A DNA stretch of 64,000 nt. It comes from Candidatus Melainabacteria bacterium. Lineage in GTDB: Bacteria > Cyanobacteriota > Vampirovibrionia > Obscuribacterales > Obscuribacteraceae. Of the stretch, positions 32,352 to 39,543 are shown one piece after another (the stretch's first letter is position 1; each line of letters begins with the position of its first letter). Made by a program: the position numbers and the translations under genes. The DNA is taken from contig JADJWK010000003.1 in the NCBI GenBank assembly GCA_016716405.1, forward strand, positions 496,001 to 560,000, written 5' to 3'. Under the pieces are notes generated by a model. That model was given only the letters and a program-made list of their open reading frames with translations, did not search any database and had not been told where the DNA came from.

Positions 32352-33587
32352 TCAGGTGGCATTCTTCGACAGGTTGGTGGGCTCCAGTCCCCAGAAGGCG
32401 AGCTGGCTGAGGTAAATCAACACCGAGGAGACGGCTACGGTCTCGATACAAACAGCGATCAGGGGCAGGGTGGAAAGATTGCCGGTAAAGAGCTCTTTGC
32501 AGGCGAGCACCACATTCAATATCGGCACGAAAGCCGTCGCCCAGTTGAGAGTCCATCCGGGCAGTATGGCAATCACCGGTGTGGCCATGCTCAGCACCAT
32601 GACGAAAGAAGAGGTGTTCTGGGCTTCCTTGAAGCTCTTGGCCACGGAGCCGACCAGGCAGTAGATCGAGGCTGTGAATGCTACCGAGACCAGGTAGAGC
32701 AGAGCGAGAATGCCCAGGCTCTGCCAGGACAGACCGTCCAGCGAGGGAATCAGGCTGGTCTGGTCCAGGGGCAGGCGGTGCAAGAGGTAAGCCACTACCA
32801 CCACCAGGCTGGCGATGTTCAAGAGACCGGAGCAGGTGGCCATGATGAAGACCGAGATGAACTTGCCGGCCACCACCACCCATTTCTCTACGGGCAGGAG
32901 GCGGGTGGTGCTGCGTGTCTTCTTCTCCAGCTCTTCGGTGAAAGCGGTGAGAGCCGGGTAGATCGCGCCCGCCTGCACCACCATCAGGGTGTAGATGGCG
33001 ATACCGGCGGAGATCAGGCTGGTGGCGAGCATTGTGTCTTCCATGTCCTTCATGGATTTGCCTTTGCCGGTAAGGGACTCCACCGACTCGGTCTCGATGG
33101 CGAGCACGTTCAGGAAATCGCCGGTGAGCCCGGCACGCTTGAGCTCTCTCTCGCTGGCTTTCGAGCGAGCATAACTGGCCAGATAACGGATCTGGAGACC
33201 GGCTTCGGTGTGCCTGTCGCTGCTGGGATTGACATAAGCGATGGTCTTGCCCCCGGGCTCCCGGACTTTGATATAGCCCTCGATCTTCTGCTCCGCCAGG
33301 CTTTTCATGGGGTCCGGCACATTTACCAGGCGGGCGGTCTTCGAGTCTTTGATCTCGGCAATCAGCTCCGGAACCCTGGCCTGGCTCTTCAAATCCACGG
33401 CGATTCGAAGAGGGCTCTTCTCGGAGAGTCCCTGTCTCCAGAGGGCGAATTCGGAGATCCCGATAAAAGTCACCGGGTAGAATATCACAGGGATAATCAC
33501 CGAATAGACCAGGACATGCCCGTCTCGGCTGCAGTGTCGCAACTCTTTTCTGGCGACGATAAGAAGATCGTGAATTATGTATTTCAC
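32352..33587 (-). CDS. ABC-2 type permease
   Basis: 411 residues. First membrane helix ~25-45 (VLVYSVIIPVIFYPVTFI), a ~150-residue exported domain, then about five helices (~185-400) including SVFIMATCSGLLNIASLVVVV. The conserved ABC-2 element (ALTAFTEELEKKTRSTTRLLPV) corresponds to the GERExxTLE coupling region of NatB. It would pair with the downstream permease-CPBP protein as a heterodimeric exporter driven by the ATPase between them. Substrate unknown: Na+, peptide and drug export are all seen in this family. Confidence 0.88.
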   Translation of the reverse strand: MKYIIHDLLIVARKELRHCSRDGHVLVYSVIIPVIFYPVTFIGISEFALWRQGLSEKSPLRIAVDLKSQARVPELIAEIKDSKTARLVNVPDPMKSLAEQKIEGYIKVREPGGKTIAYVNPSSDRHTEAGLQIRYLASYARSKASERELKRAGLTGDFLNVLAIETESVESLTGKGKSMKDMEDTMLATSLISAGIAIYTLMVVQAGAIYPALTAFTEELEKKTRSTTRLLPVEKWVVVAGKFISVFIMATCSGLLNIASLVVVVAYLLHRLPLDQTSLIPSLDGLSWQSLGILALLYLVSVAFTASIYCLVGSVAKSFKEAQNTSSFVMVLSMATPVIAILPGWTLNWATAFVPILNVVLACKELFTGNLSTLPLIAVCIETVAVSSVLIYLSQLAFWGLEPTNLSKNAT

Positions 33588-33672
33588 TTCGACAACTTCC
33601 CCGCTCCAAAAAGAAACAAAACCTTCTCCTTGTTATGATCTCTACCGGTAGCTATTTTTCGGAGTCACAGAT

Positions 33673-33879
33673 CTGATAAAGAAATATCTTCCGGTTTGTA
33701 TGCTCTTCGCAGGCTTTGCGATGGCTTCTTTACTGCCGGTCTCAGCCGAGCAAGATTTTTCCATCGAGCCGCTGCCTGGCGGTCTCAACAAGCGGCCGGT
33801 CGTGAACAGCAATAGTCCCGAGGTGGTGAGCGAAGAAGGCATTCTGCTCTCCACTTTTCCCGAAACAGGGTATGGCTGA
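33673..33879 (+). pseudogene. N-terminal part of the DUF3370 gene, cut off by a 1-nt frameshift
   Basis: This frame encodes a signal peptide (LIKKYLPVCMLFAGFAMASL) and then SIEPLPGG...NSNSPEVV...EGILLSTFPETG, the standard N-terminus of DUF3370 proteins. It hits TGA at 33877-33879. The family consensus continues in the +1 frame from ATG 33872, so a single extra base (for example T33871) separates the halves. The start is unclear: CTG 33673 has GGAG eight bases upstream and keeps the Lys-Lys of the signal peptide, while ATG 33700 would lose it. It may be a true mutation, a sequencing error or a programmed shift. Confidence 0.7.
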
Positions 33880-34978
33880 TGGCCGCGCTCATCTGGACCG
33901 GCAAGTGGCAGGCGAGTTCGAGATATTCGCGCACCATATCGCCAATGCCGTGAAAAGCGGCAACCTGGAGGATCTCTATATCGGCGTGGTCCTCGGGAAC
34001 AGCGATGCGAGAGCGGTGCGTGTGGAGCTCTTGCAGGGCGCCAGCTATCTTTCTCAACCGGACGCCCCGTTCATCGAATTGCCGGCTCTCGTGAAGGGAA
34101 AGGAGACTTTCGCCGGTCCCGGGGATCGGGTCTGTACCGAGCTGCTCCAGGGCAAGACCCGGTCCGGCTATCCCGGGACAATCATACTGAAGCCCGGAGA
34201 ATGCAAAGTCTTTGCCAGGCTTCCTGTACCGGTTGCCAGCCTGAGCCCGCCCATCAATGGTCGCAATGCTCTTTTCAGGCTCCGGAGCGACGGTCCCGTG
34301 CGGGTGGCCACCCTGGCTCTCTACGGCTCGAAAGACGGCGCTCCATCGGAGGAGCGTTTCCTCGAGCTACTGCGAAGGGGCAATCTGGCCGGTCCCCGGG
34401 AAGGCGCTCCCAGTGATCCTGAGAAGTCCGGCCAGAAGCCCGGCCCGATCCGGTACGGGCGTGTGGCCGGGGTCGCTGCCGGATCGGTCTGGGAAGGCCG
34501 CGGCGAGGTGGCGATCACCGCCGATGATAAGATGACCTGTCTGCCCATAGCCTCGCTGAGAGGAGGCACTTTCGGGACAGGACAGGTGCAGTCGGCACCT
34601 CTGATGGTGCGCTACCCTGATACTGCATATGCTGCCCACGGCAATTACGGGGTGCTCTACAAAATCACCCTGGTTCTGAGCAACGGGAGCAAGACTGCAA
34701 AGTCCGTCAGCCTGCGTCTGGACTGTCCGGTGAAGACCGACTCGAAGCGTATCGATTTTCTCGATCCGCCGGCGCCGAACGTATTTTTCCGGGGCTCACT
34801 GAAGGTGGACGGCGAGCTTTTCCACCTGGTGCTTCACCGGGGCGAGAAAGGCCCGGCTCTCTCGACTTTCGACCTGGCTCCGGGCGAAAAACGGCAGATA
34901 CAGGTAGAGCTCATTTATCCGGCTGACGCCACGCCGCCGCAAGTACTGAGCATCGCCAGTTGTCCAGTGTCTTCCTGA
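33872..34978 (+). CDS. DUF3370-family protein, main body (frameshifted from its N-terminus)
   Basis: 368 residues starting directly at the family's internal motif (MADGRAHLDRQVAGEFEIFAHHIANA). Further signatures: ASYLSQPDAPFIELP, FAGPGDRV, PPINGRNALFRLRS, GTGQVQSAPLMVRYPDTAYAAHGNYG, VFFRGSLKV and YPADATPPQVL. These cover essentially the whole DUF3370 domain, a family I know from Cyanobacteria, usually exported and of unknown role. As read, this frame lacks the signal peptide and the first ~65 residues, which lie in the other frame just upstream. Without frameshift correction the product would stay in the cytoplasm. Confidence 0.8.
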   Translation: MADGRAHLDRQVAGEFEIFAHHIANAVKSGNLEDLYIGVVLGNSDARAVRVELLQGASYLSQPDAPFIELPALVKGKETFAGPGDRVCTELLQGKTRSGYPGTIILKPGECKVFARLPVPVASLSPPINGRNALFRLRSDGPVRVATLALYGSKDGAPSEERFLELLRRGNLAGPREGAPSDPEKSGQKPGPIRYGRVAGVAAGSVWEGRGEVAITADDKMTCLPIASLRGGTFGTGQVQSAPLMVRYPDTAYAAHGNYGVLYKITLVLSNGSKTAKSVSLRLDCPVKTDSKRIDFLDPPAPNVFFRGSLKVDGELFHLVLHRGEKGPALSTFDLAPGEKRQIQVELIYPADATPPQVLSIASCPVSS

Positions 34979-34998
34979 CGGTGTAATATTTCAGGCTT

Positions 34999-35541
34999 AT
35001 GCAAAGGAAACCCATACTGATCGTTTTCGACCTCGATGAGACTCTCATTCATTCTCGGGTCGAGCCTCTTGATAAGGAGCCCGACTTCCGGATCGATCCG
35101 CTCCAGGTCTATTTGAGACCCCATGCCACGGAGCTCATCGAAGCCGCCGCGGCACGTTTCGACATAGCCGTATGGTCGGCGGGATCGCCTGCCTATGTGG
35201 ACAGGATAGTCGAGAAGATCGTGCCTGCCGGGATCAATCCGATTTTCGTCTGGAATCGGGAGGACTGTGTCCGCAAGTTCGAGTATTTCCCTTTCCAGGT
35301 GATTTTCGCCAAGGACCTGAAGCGCACTGAGGAGTTCGGCTATGACCTCTCCACCACCCTGATCATCGAGGACGACCCTTATAAGATCCAGGGCTTCAAG
35401 GACAACGCCATAATCGTCAGTCAGTTCTTCGGCGACAATGACGACGGCAGCCTGAGCCGGCTTATACCTTTCATCGAGACCATGGAAGAGATGGATGTCA
35501 GGGAGCTCGACAAGGGCAACTGGGCACTCGGAAAGGATTGA
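34999..35541 (+). CDS. FCP1/NLI-interacting-factor-like HAD phosphatase
   Basis: 180 residues. Motif I is FDLDETLIHS (DxDxT, Asp11/Asp13), characteristic of FCP1/SCP-type phosphatases; motif II lies in AVWSAGSPAYV; motif IV is LIIEDDPYKIQGF. The core FCP-homology region is present without any BRCT domain, as in many cyanobacterial members. In eukaryotes this fold removes phosphate from Ser/Thr of protein tails; with two Ser/Thr kinases in this window a protein substrate is possible, but that is speculation. The gene starts 20 bases after the DUF3370 stop. Confidence 0.87.
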   Translation: MQRKPILIVFDLDETLIHSRVEPLDKEPDFRIDPLQVYLRPHATELIEAAAARFDIAVWSAGSPAYVDRIVEKIVPAGINPIFVWNREDCVRKFEYFPFQVIFAKDLKRTEEFGYDLSTTLIIEDDPYKIQGFKDNAIIVSQFFGDNDDGSLSRLIPFIETMEEMDVRELDKGNWALGKD

Positions 35542-35560
35542 ACCAGGGTATATAGCTCTG

Positions 35561-35827
35561 GTGTTGACCAGAAAAATATTCCTGGCGGTATTTATCCCGG
35601 CGTTTACAATCGCCGGGCTCTATTTCTCCAGTCTCGCCTTCGCTCATATCGACTCACTGCCAGCCAGGTTGCACCTGCCCTGGGACTATGCCTATGCGGT
35701 GGTGGTGGCTTTCAGCGATATGGGAGTTGCTGCCGGTGTCGCCTCTCTGGTGGTAGCAAGTGTTATATTGAAGCTCAAATTCCGGGTGGAGGCGAGATGG
35801 TTCGGGAAGGCGAGACAGCAAGAGTAG
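35561..35827 (+). CDS. Small two-helix membrane protein
   Basis: 88 residues from GTG 35561 (AGGG 12 bases upstream; TTG 35564 also possible). Two hydrophobic helices: ~6-25 (IFLAVFIPAFTIAGLYFSSL) and ~48-70 (AVVVAFSDMGVAAGVASLVVA), then a basic cytoplasmic tail. No named family. It overlaps the start of the following lipase-maturation-factor-like gene by 31 bases, so the two membrane proteins are probably made together. Confidence 0.6.
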   Translation: MLTRKIFLAVFIPAFTIAGLYFSSLAFAHIDSLPARLHLPWDYAYAVVVAFSDMGVAAGVASLVVASVILKLKFRVEARWFGKARQQE

Positions 35828-37341
35828 TCCCTTTTCTATTCCTTCGTTTCCTGTCACTGATTTATTGTCTGGCTTTCATCTCCTGCGCCGTGCAGATGCA
35901 GGGGCTTTACGGCTCGGATGGCATTATTCCGGTGGCAGAGCTCCTGGGCGGCGGTGGTTCGGCACACGCCCCGGTCGATGCCGGTATCGTCCTCAGCCAT
36001 CCCAGCATATTCTGGTTGGCAAGCGATGACACCTCCCTCAACCTGGTGCCCTGGCTGGGAGCCCTTCTCTCTTTCCTCGCTCTCCTGGGAATTCTCGAGG
36101 GGCCCATGCTTCTCGGCTCATGGTTTCTCTATCTTTCGATCATCACGGTCGGCCAGACCTTCATGTCATTCCAGTGGGACGCGCTTTTACTGGAGACCGG
36201 ATTCCTGGCGATTTTTCTGGCCTCCTGGCGGCCCCTGGCCTTTTTCTGGTCGCTGCTTCCAAAGGGAGAGAGCAAGCTCATCGATCGCGGTCAGCCGTCT
36301 TTCGTGGTCATTTATCTCTTTCGGTTTCTGCTCTTCAAGCTCATGCTCATGTCCGGTCTGGTCAAAATCTTGAGCAACGATCCGACCTGGAGCAGTCTCA
36401 CCGCAATGCAGTATCACTATTTCACCCAGCCTCTGCCCACGCCTCTGGCTTATTTCGCAGACAAGCTCCCGGGCTGGTTCCAGATCGCCTCCTGCGCCGG
36501 TGTTTTCTTCATCGAGTTGCTGGTGCCATTCGGCATGCTCTTCCCTTATCTCCGGTTGAGGCTGATCACCTTCATTCTGACTGTGGCGCTCCAGGTCCTC
36601 ATTCTTCTCACCGGCAATTATTGCTTTTTCAATCTGCTCACTATCGCTCTCTGCTTCATGCTCCTCGATGACAGCTTCTTCCTCGAGCGCATGAAGGTCT
36701 CTCTGCGCGATAAGATTACCAGGGGGGCAGACGAGTTCAAGCCTTCTCGATTGCGTCCGGTCTATCTGGCGCCGTTGCTTGCCCTTCTCGTTTTTCTCAA
36801 TGCCGTGGAGTTCGATCAGGCGCTTCTGGGAGGCGGGGTCATGCCACCTTTTATGGTGGCGCTTTCTTCGCCCCTGGTGCCTTATCGTATAGTCAACAAT
36901 TACGGTCTTTTCGCTCGGATGACCACGACCCGACCGGAGATCATTCTCGAGGGAAGCCTGGACGGAAGCAACTGGGAGCCCTATCTCTTTCGGTACAAGG
37001 CCGGTCCTCTGGAGCGCACACTGCCAGTGGTGGCTCCTTTTCAGCCCCGGCTGGACTGGCAGATGTGGTTCGCCGCCCTTTCTCCTGTCCAGTACAACCC
37101 ATGGTTCGTGCGCTTCAGCAGAGCTCTGCTCACCGGCTCCCGCTCCGTAAGCGATCTCCTTCAGTCCAACCCCTTCCCGGATCCGGATAAGCCTCCGGTA
37201 TACCTGCGGGCAAAACTCTACGAATATCGCTTCAGCTCTATGAGCGAGCTCATCGAGAAGGGTCGGTGGTGGACCAGAACATATAAAGAGGATTACATCC
37301 CTCAATTTTCTCTTGCCGATATCAGTGACAGGCGTGATTAG
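35797..37341 (+). CDS. Lipase maturation factor (LMF1)-family membrane protein
   Basis: 514 residues with about ten membrane helices over ~1-330. Family signatures: FMSFQWDALLLETGFLAIF, LFKLMLMSGLVKILSNDPTW, SLTAMQYHYFTQPLPTPLAYF, and a C-terminal soluble region with YGLFARMTTTRPEIILEGSLDG and WFAALSP. LMF proteins in animals help lipases fold in the ER; bacterial members are uncharacterised and are probably involved in envelope protein or lipid processing. Length matches the family (about 500-570). Confidence 0.88.
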   Translation: MVREGETARVVPFLFLRFLSLIYCLAFISCAVQMQGLYGSDGIIPVAELLGGGGSAHAPVDAGIVLSHPSIFWLASDDTSLNLVPWLGALLSFLALLGILEGPMLLGSWFLYLSIITVGQTFMSFQWDALLLETGFLAIFLASWRPLAFFWSLLPKGESKLIDRGQPSFVVIYLFRFLLFKLMLMSGLVKILSNDPTWSSLTAMQYHYFTQPLPTPLAYFADKLPGWFQIASCAGVFFIELLVPFGMLFPYLRLRLITFILTVALQVLILLTGNYCFFNLLTIALCFMLLDDSFFLERMKVSLRDKITRGADEFKPSRLRPVYLAPLLALLVFLNAVEFDQALLGGGVMPPFMVALSSPLVPYRIVNNYGLFARMTTTRPEIILEGSLDGSNWEPYLFRYKAGPLERTLPVVAPFQPRLDWQMWFAALSPVQYNPWFVRFSRALLTGSRSVSDLLQSNPFPDPDKPPVYLRAKLYEYRFSSMSELIEKGRWWTRTYKEDYIPQFSLADISDRRD

Positions 37342-37438
37342 TCGTGGGCGGGACCGGGCATAGAATTATCTGACCGTAGTCTCCGATCCCACATGATCAG
37401 GTCTAGAAAAGCTACCTCTTACCAGTGATACAAGTTAT

Positions 37439-37470
37439 GACCGACCGGACAGGGAGTATGCCGGGCGGTC
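37439..37470 (+). other. Stem-loop in the leader of the hibernation-factor gene
   Basis: GACCG-A-CCGG (37439-37448) pairs with CCGG-G-CGGTC (37461-37470): nine base pairs and one A-G mismatch, 12-base loop containing AGGGAG. No T-tract follows. It is about 60 bases before ATG 37530 and could influence mRNA stability or translation; no role is proven. Confidence 0.4.
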
Positions 37471-37529
37471 CTTCGCATTGTCTGGTGGTTCTTGTGTTAT
37501 GGACAGTTGGACGAAAGAAGGAGTCCAGA

Positions 37530-38072
37530 ATGAATAATCCAATCCAGGTCGTCTTCAGGAATATGGAACGCTCGGATCGAATCGAGAAGATAATCAATGA
37601 GAGAGCCGAGAAGCTCAATCGCTTTTACGATCGAATAACAAGCCTCCGGGTCACGGTGGAGCTTCCTCACCGTCATCACAAGCAGGGCAACAGCTTTCAA
37701 GTCTCAATCGATATGGTGGTCCCGGACAAGGAGATTGTCGTCACCAGAGATACGAACGGGCACGGTGATTCGCACGAGGCCATCGCGGCTGCTGTGCGGG
37801 AGGCTTTCGATGCTGCCCGGCGGCAGCTCGAGGACTATGCCCGCAAACGCCGGGGCGAGGTGAAAAGCCACGACGGTGTGCCTTCCGGAAAGATTTCCCA
37901 GATCTTCGAGGATTACGGATTTGTCGAGACCATCGACGGTCGCGAGATCTATTTCCACTCCAACAGTCTTGTCAACGAGAGATTCGACCGGCTCGAAGTG
38001 GGGACCGAGGTCACGTTCGTGGAGCGCCAGGGCAACGAGGGTCCCATGGCCAGCACTGTGCGTCTCAAGTGA
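37530..38072 (+). CDS. hpf: Ribosome hibernation factor (HPF/RaiA-like) with C-terminal cold-shock-like domain
   Basis: 180 residues from ATG 37530 (AAGGAG seven bases upstream; earlier in-frame starts lack a ribosome site). Residues ~1-110 are the S30AE/YfiA fold that binds the 30S decoding centre during stasis (NPIQVVFRNMERSDRIEKIIN..., LRVTVELPHRHHKQGN). Residues ~120-180 form a small OB/cold-shock-like domain (GKISQIFEDYGFVETIDGREIYFHSNSL). It differs from long HPF, whose tail dimerises ribosomes, so this version probably blocks ribosomes without classical 100S dimerisation. Its stop abuts the convergent cyclase-like gene's stop (TGATCA). Confidence 0.9.
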   Translation: MNNPIQVVFRNMERSDRIEKIINERAEKLNRFYDRITSLRVTVELPHRHHKQGNSFQVSIDMVVPDKEIVVTRDTNGHGDSHEAIAAAVREAFDAARRQLEDYARKRRGEVKSHDGVPSGKISQIFEDYGFVETIDGREIYFHSNSLVNERFDRLEVGTEVTFVERQGNEGPMASTVRLK

Positions 38073-38624
38073 TCACTGGCTCAAGAGCACCGCTCTTACC
38101 GGACGTCCCGGTCCCTGACCGATGAGCAGGGGAGCGGCCATGAGAATGCCCTGGGCGGCGGCGCCCAGGTCGTTCATGTTTAGATTGATCAGGACCGAGA
38201 TCCCGCTCTGGAGCACTCTCTGCTCCATGACGCTCGCCGTCGCCTGAGGGTCGCTGACCGTGGAGGAGTCCAGGCCGATTAGCTTGATCCCTCTGGACAC
38301 CAGGAACTCCAGGGCATTCTCGCTGAGATAGCGGAACGAACCCGAATAGCCGGCAGTCTTGAAAAGCAGCCTGGGTGGCAGCGTCTCGCTCAGAGATAGA
38401 CCCCGCAGGCGGGCCTCGTAGTGCGGGGTCAGACCCACGAAAGCGTTCTCGAGCTCGTCTTTCAAGATGCTGCGGTTGGTGGAAGCGGAAAGATCCAGAA
38501 TCAGGCAGCGACCGACAAACGGCTCCAGGTCCTCATCCGGGGAGGAGGCGCCGGCAGAGAAAGCGAGGGTCCAGGTCGGCTCGTTCCTGGTCAGGTCGAT
38601 GAGACGGTTTGCGGAATAAGTCAT
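38073..38624 (-). CDS. Cyclase-family (kynurenine-formamidase-like) protein lacking metal ligands
   Basis: 183 residues. The second half fits the cyclase/kynurenine formamidase fold: PPRLLFKTAGY, LVSRGIKLIGLDSSTVSDP, VLINLNMNDLGAAAQGILMAAPLLI and GRPVRAVLL. The HxGTHxDxxxH metal motif of active members is absent; the first ~50 residues contain no His at all. It is also shorter than active enzymes (~210). Catalysis is therefore doubtful. It overlaps its upstream paralogue by 4 bases (ATGA), so the two are co-translated and may form a heteromer. Confidence 0.75.
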   Translation of the reverse strand: MTYSANRLIDLTRNEPTWTLAFSAGASSPDEDLEPFVGRCLILDLSASTNRSILKDELENAFVGLTPHYEARLRGLSLSETLPPRLLFKTAGYSGSFRYLSENALEFLVSRGIKLIGLDSSTVSDPQATASVMEQRVLQSGISVLINLNMNDLGAAAQGILMAAPLLIGQGPGRPVRAVLLSQ

Positions 38625-39301
38625 CGAGTCTTTCCCTGACTTCGTCCCTTGACCAGCACAGCCCGCACCGGGGCCGGCCCGGTCCTTCCCCTGTCCACCG
38701 GGGCAGCAAGCAGCATTCCTCCCTGAACGCCCGTGAAAGCGCTCAACTCGAGACCGACAAGCCAGATCATTCCCCGGAGGCGGAAATGATGCCTGTTGCC
38801 GGCCCCTGCGTCCCGGGGGTGATCCGGACCCGGAGTGTCCAGTCCCACCAGGGTGACACCGTCTCGATAGAGCAGGTCGATTGACTGCGGTGTGAGATGT
38901 GGAAAAACAGATCCTGCCGGGTCGAAACCTGTTTTCAGAAGCATCCTGCTGGGCAGCTGTATGTGCTCGGGATTAGCCCCGTGGGCTACTTTCGCTTTCA
39001 GGCGATCGAGCTTTTCGCTGAGCTCCGCCACGCCGATGGAGCCGTCTGTCGAGGCACTGACCTCGATTATCGTGGCCGGACCGATATAGGGCTTGAGAGG
39101 GTGATAGCGGAGCTCGCCAAGAATATCGGCTTCGACGTCCCGGCGCCGCTCTTCCGGATAGGAGGCGATCAGGTCCTGCAGGTCTGCTTCGGAATATCTG
39201 ATGGTGACGGTGCCGCGGTAGGGAGGGCCGCCCGCAACTTCATCGAAGCCGCCCGTGGTGGACCTCGTTAGGTCGAAAATGCGGATACCGTCTCCTTGCA
39301 A
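38621..39301 (-). CDS. Second cyclase-family-like protein lacking metal ligands
   Basis: 226 residues from TTG 39301 (AGGAG 11 bases upstream; start uncertain, because AAGGAG also lies inside the first codons). Same fold features as the following gene: YIGPATIIEVSAST, LPSRMLLKTGF, LLYRDGVTLVGLDTPGPDHP, GVQGGMLLAAPV and PVRAVLVKG. The HxGTHxD site is again missing. Together the two genes look like a diverged duplicate pair, perhaps binding rather than hydrolysing a small molecule. A possible promoter lies 43-71 bases upstream. Confidence 0.72.
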   Translation of the reverse strand: MQGDGIRIFDLTRSTTGGFDEVAGGPPYRGTVTIRYSEADLQDLIASYPEERRRDVEADILGELRYHPLKPYIGPATIIEVSASTDGSIGVAELSEKLDRLKAKVAHGANPEHIQLPSRMLLKTGFDPAGSVFPHLTPQSIDLLYRDGVTLVGLDTPGPDHPRDAGAGNRHHFRLRGMIWLVGLELSAFTGVQGGMLLAAPVDRGRTGPAPVRAVLVKGRSQGKTR

Positions 39302-39343
39302 CCGGGTCGATCTCCTGACTACGCTCGATTGTTTCGAGCCCCC

Positions 39344-39372
39344 ATTCTAGCTGGAATGAGCCGGTTTGAAAA
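39344..39372 (-). promoter_or_regulatory. Possible promoter of the cyclase-like gene pair
   Basis: Minus strand: -10 TAGAAT (39349-39344), 17-base spacer, -35 TTTTCA (39372-39367; 4 of 6 matches). It reads toward the start at 39301. The rest of the 242-base divergent region, up to the giant gene, has a TATATA-type -10 candidate for the plus strand near 39492 but a weak -35. Confidence 0.35.
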
Positions 39373-39543
39373 TTTAGAATGGCTTTTGATATTGAGGTCC
39401 TGCCGGCACCGCTGTCCGGAAAACTCTGCCAGGCAAAGATCGGTTCGCCGAGAGCCTGACAATATCACTTCTGATCGTCCTCTTAAGCAGGGTATATAAA
39501 CAAATGGCGACACTGTTTCTTTCCCCTTTCGCGAACATACTTC

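Noticed and set aside
31576..33609. A 677-codon minus-strand frame
   Set aside because: It is the alternative frame across two well-supported ABC genes; its translation is Arg/Pro/His-rich with no domain.
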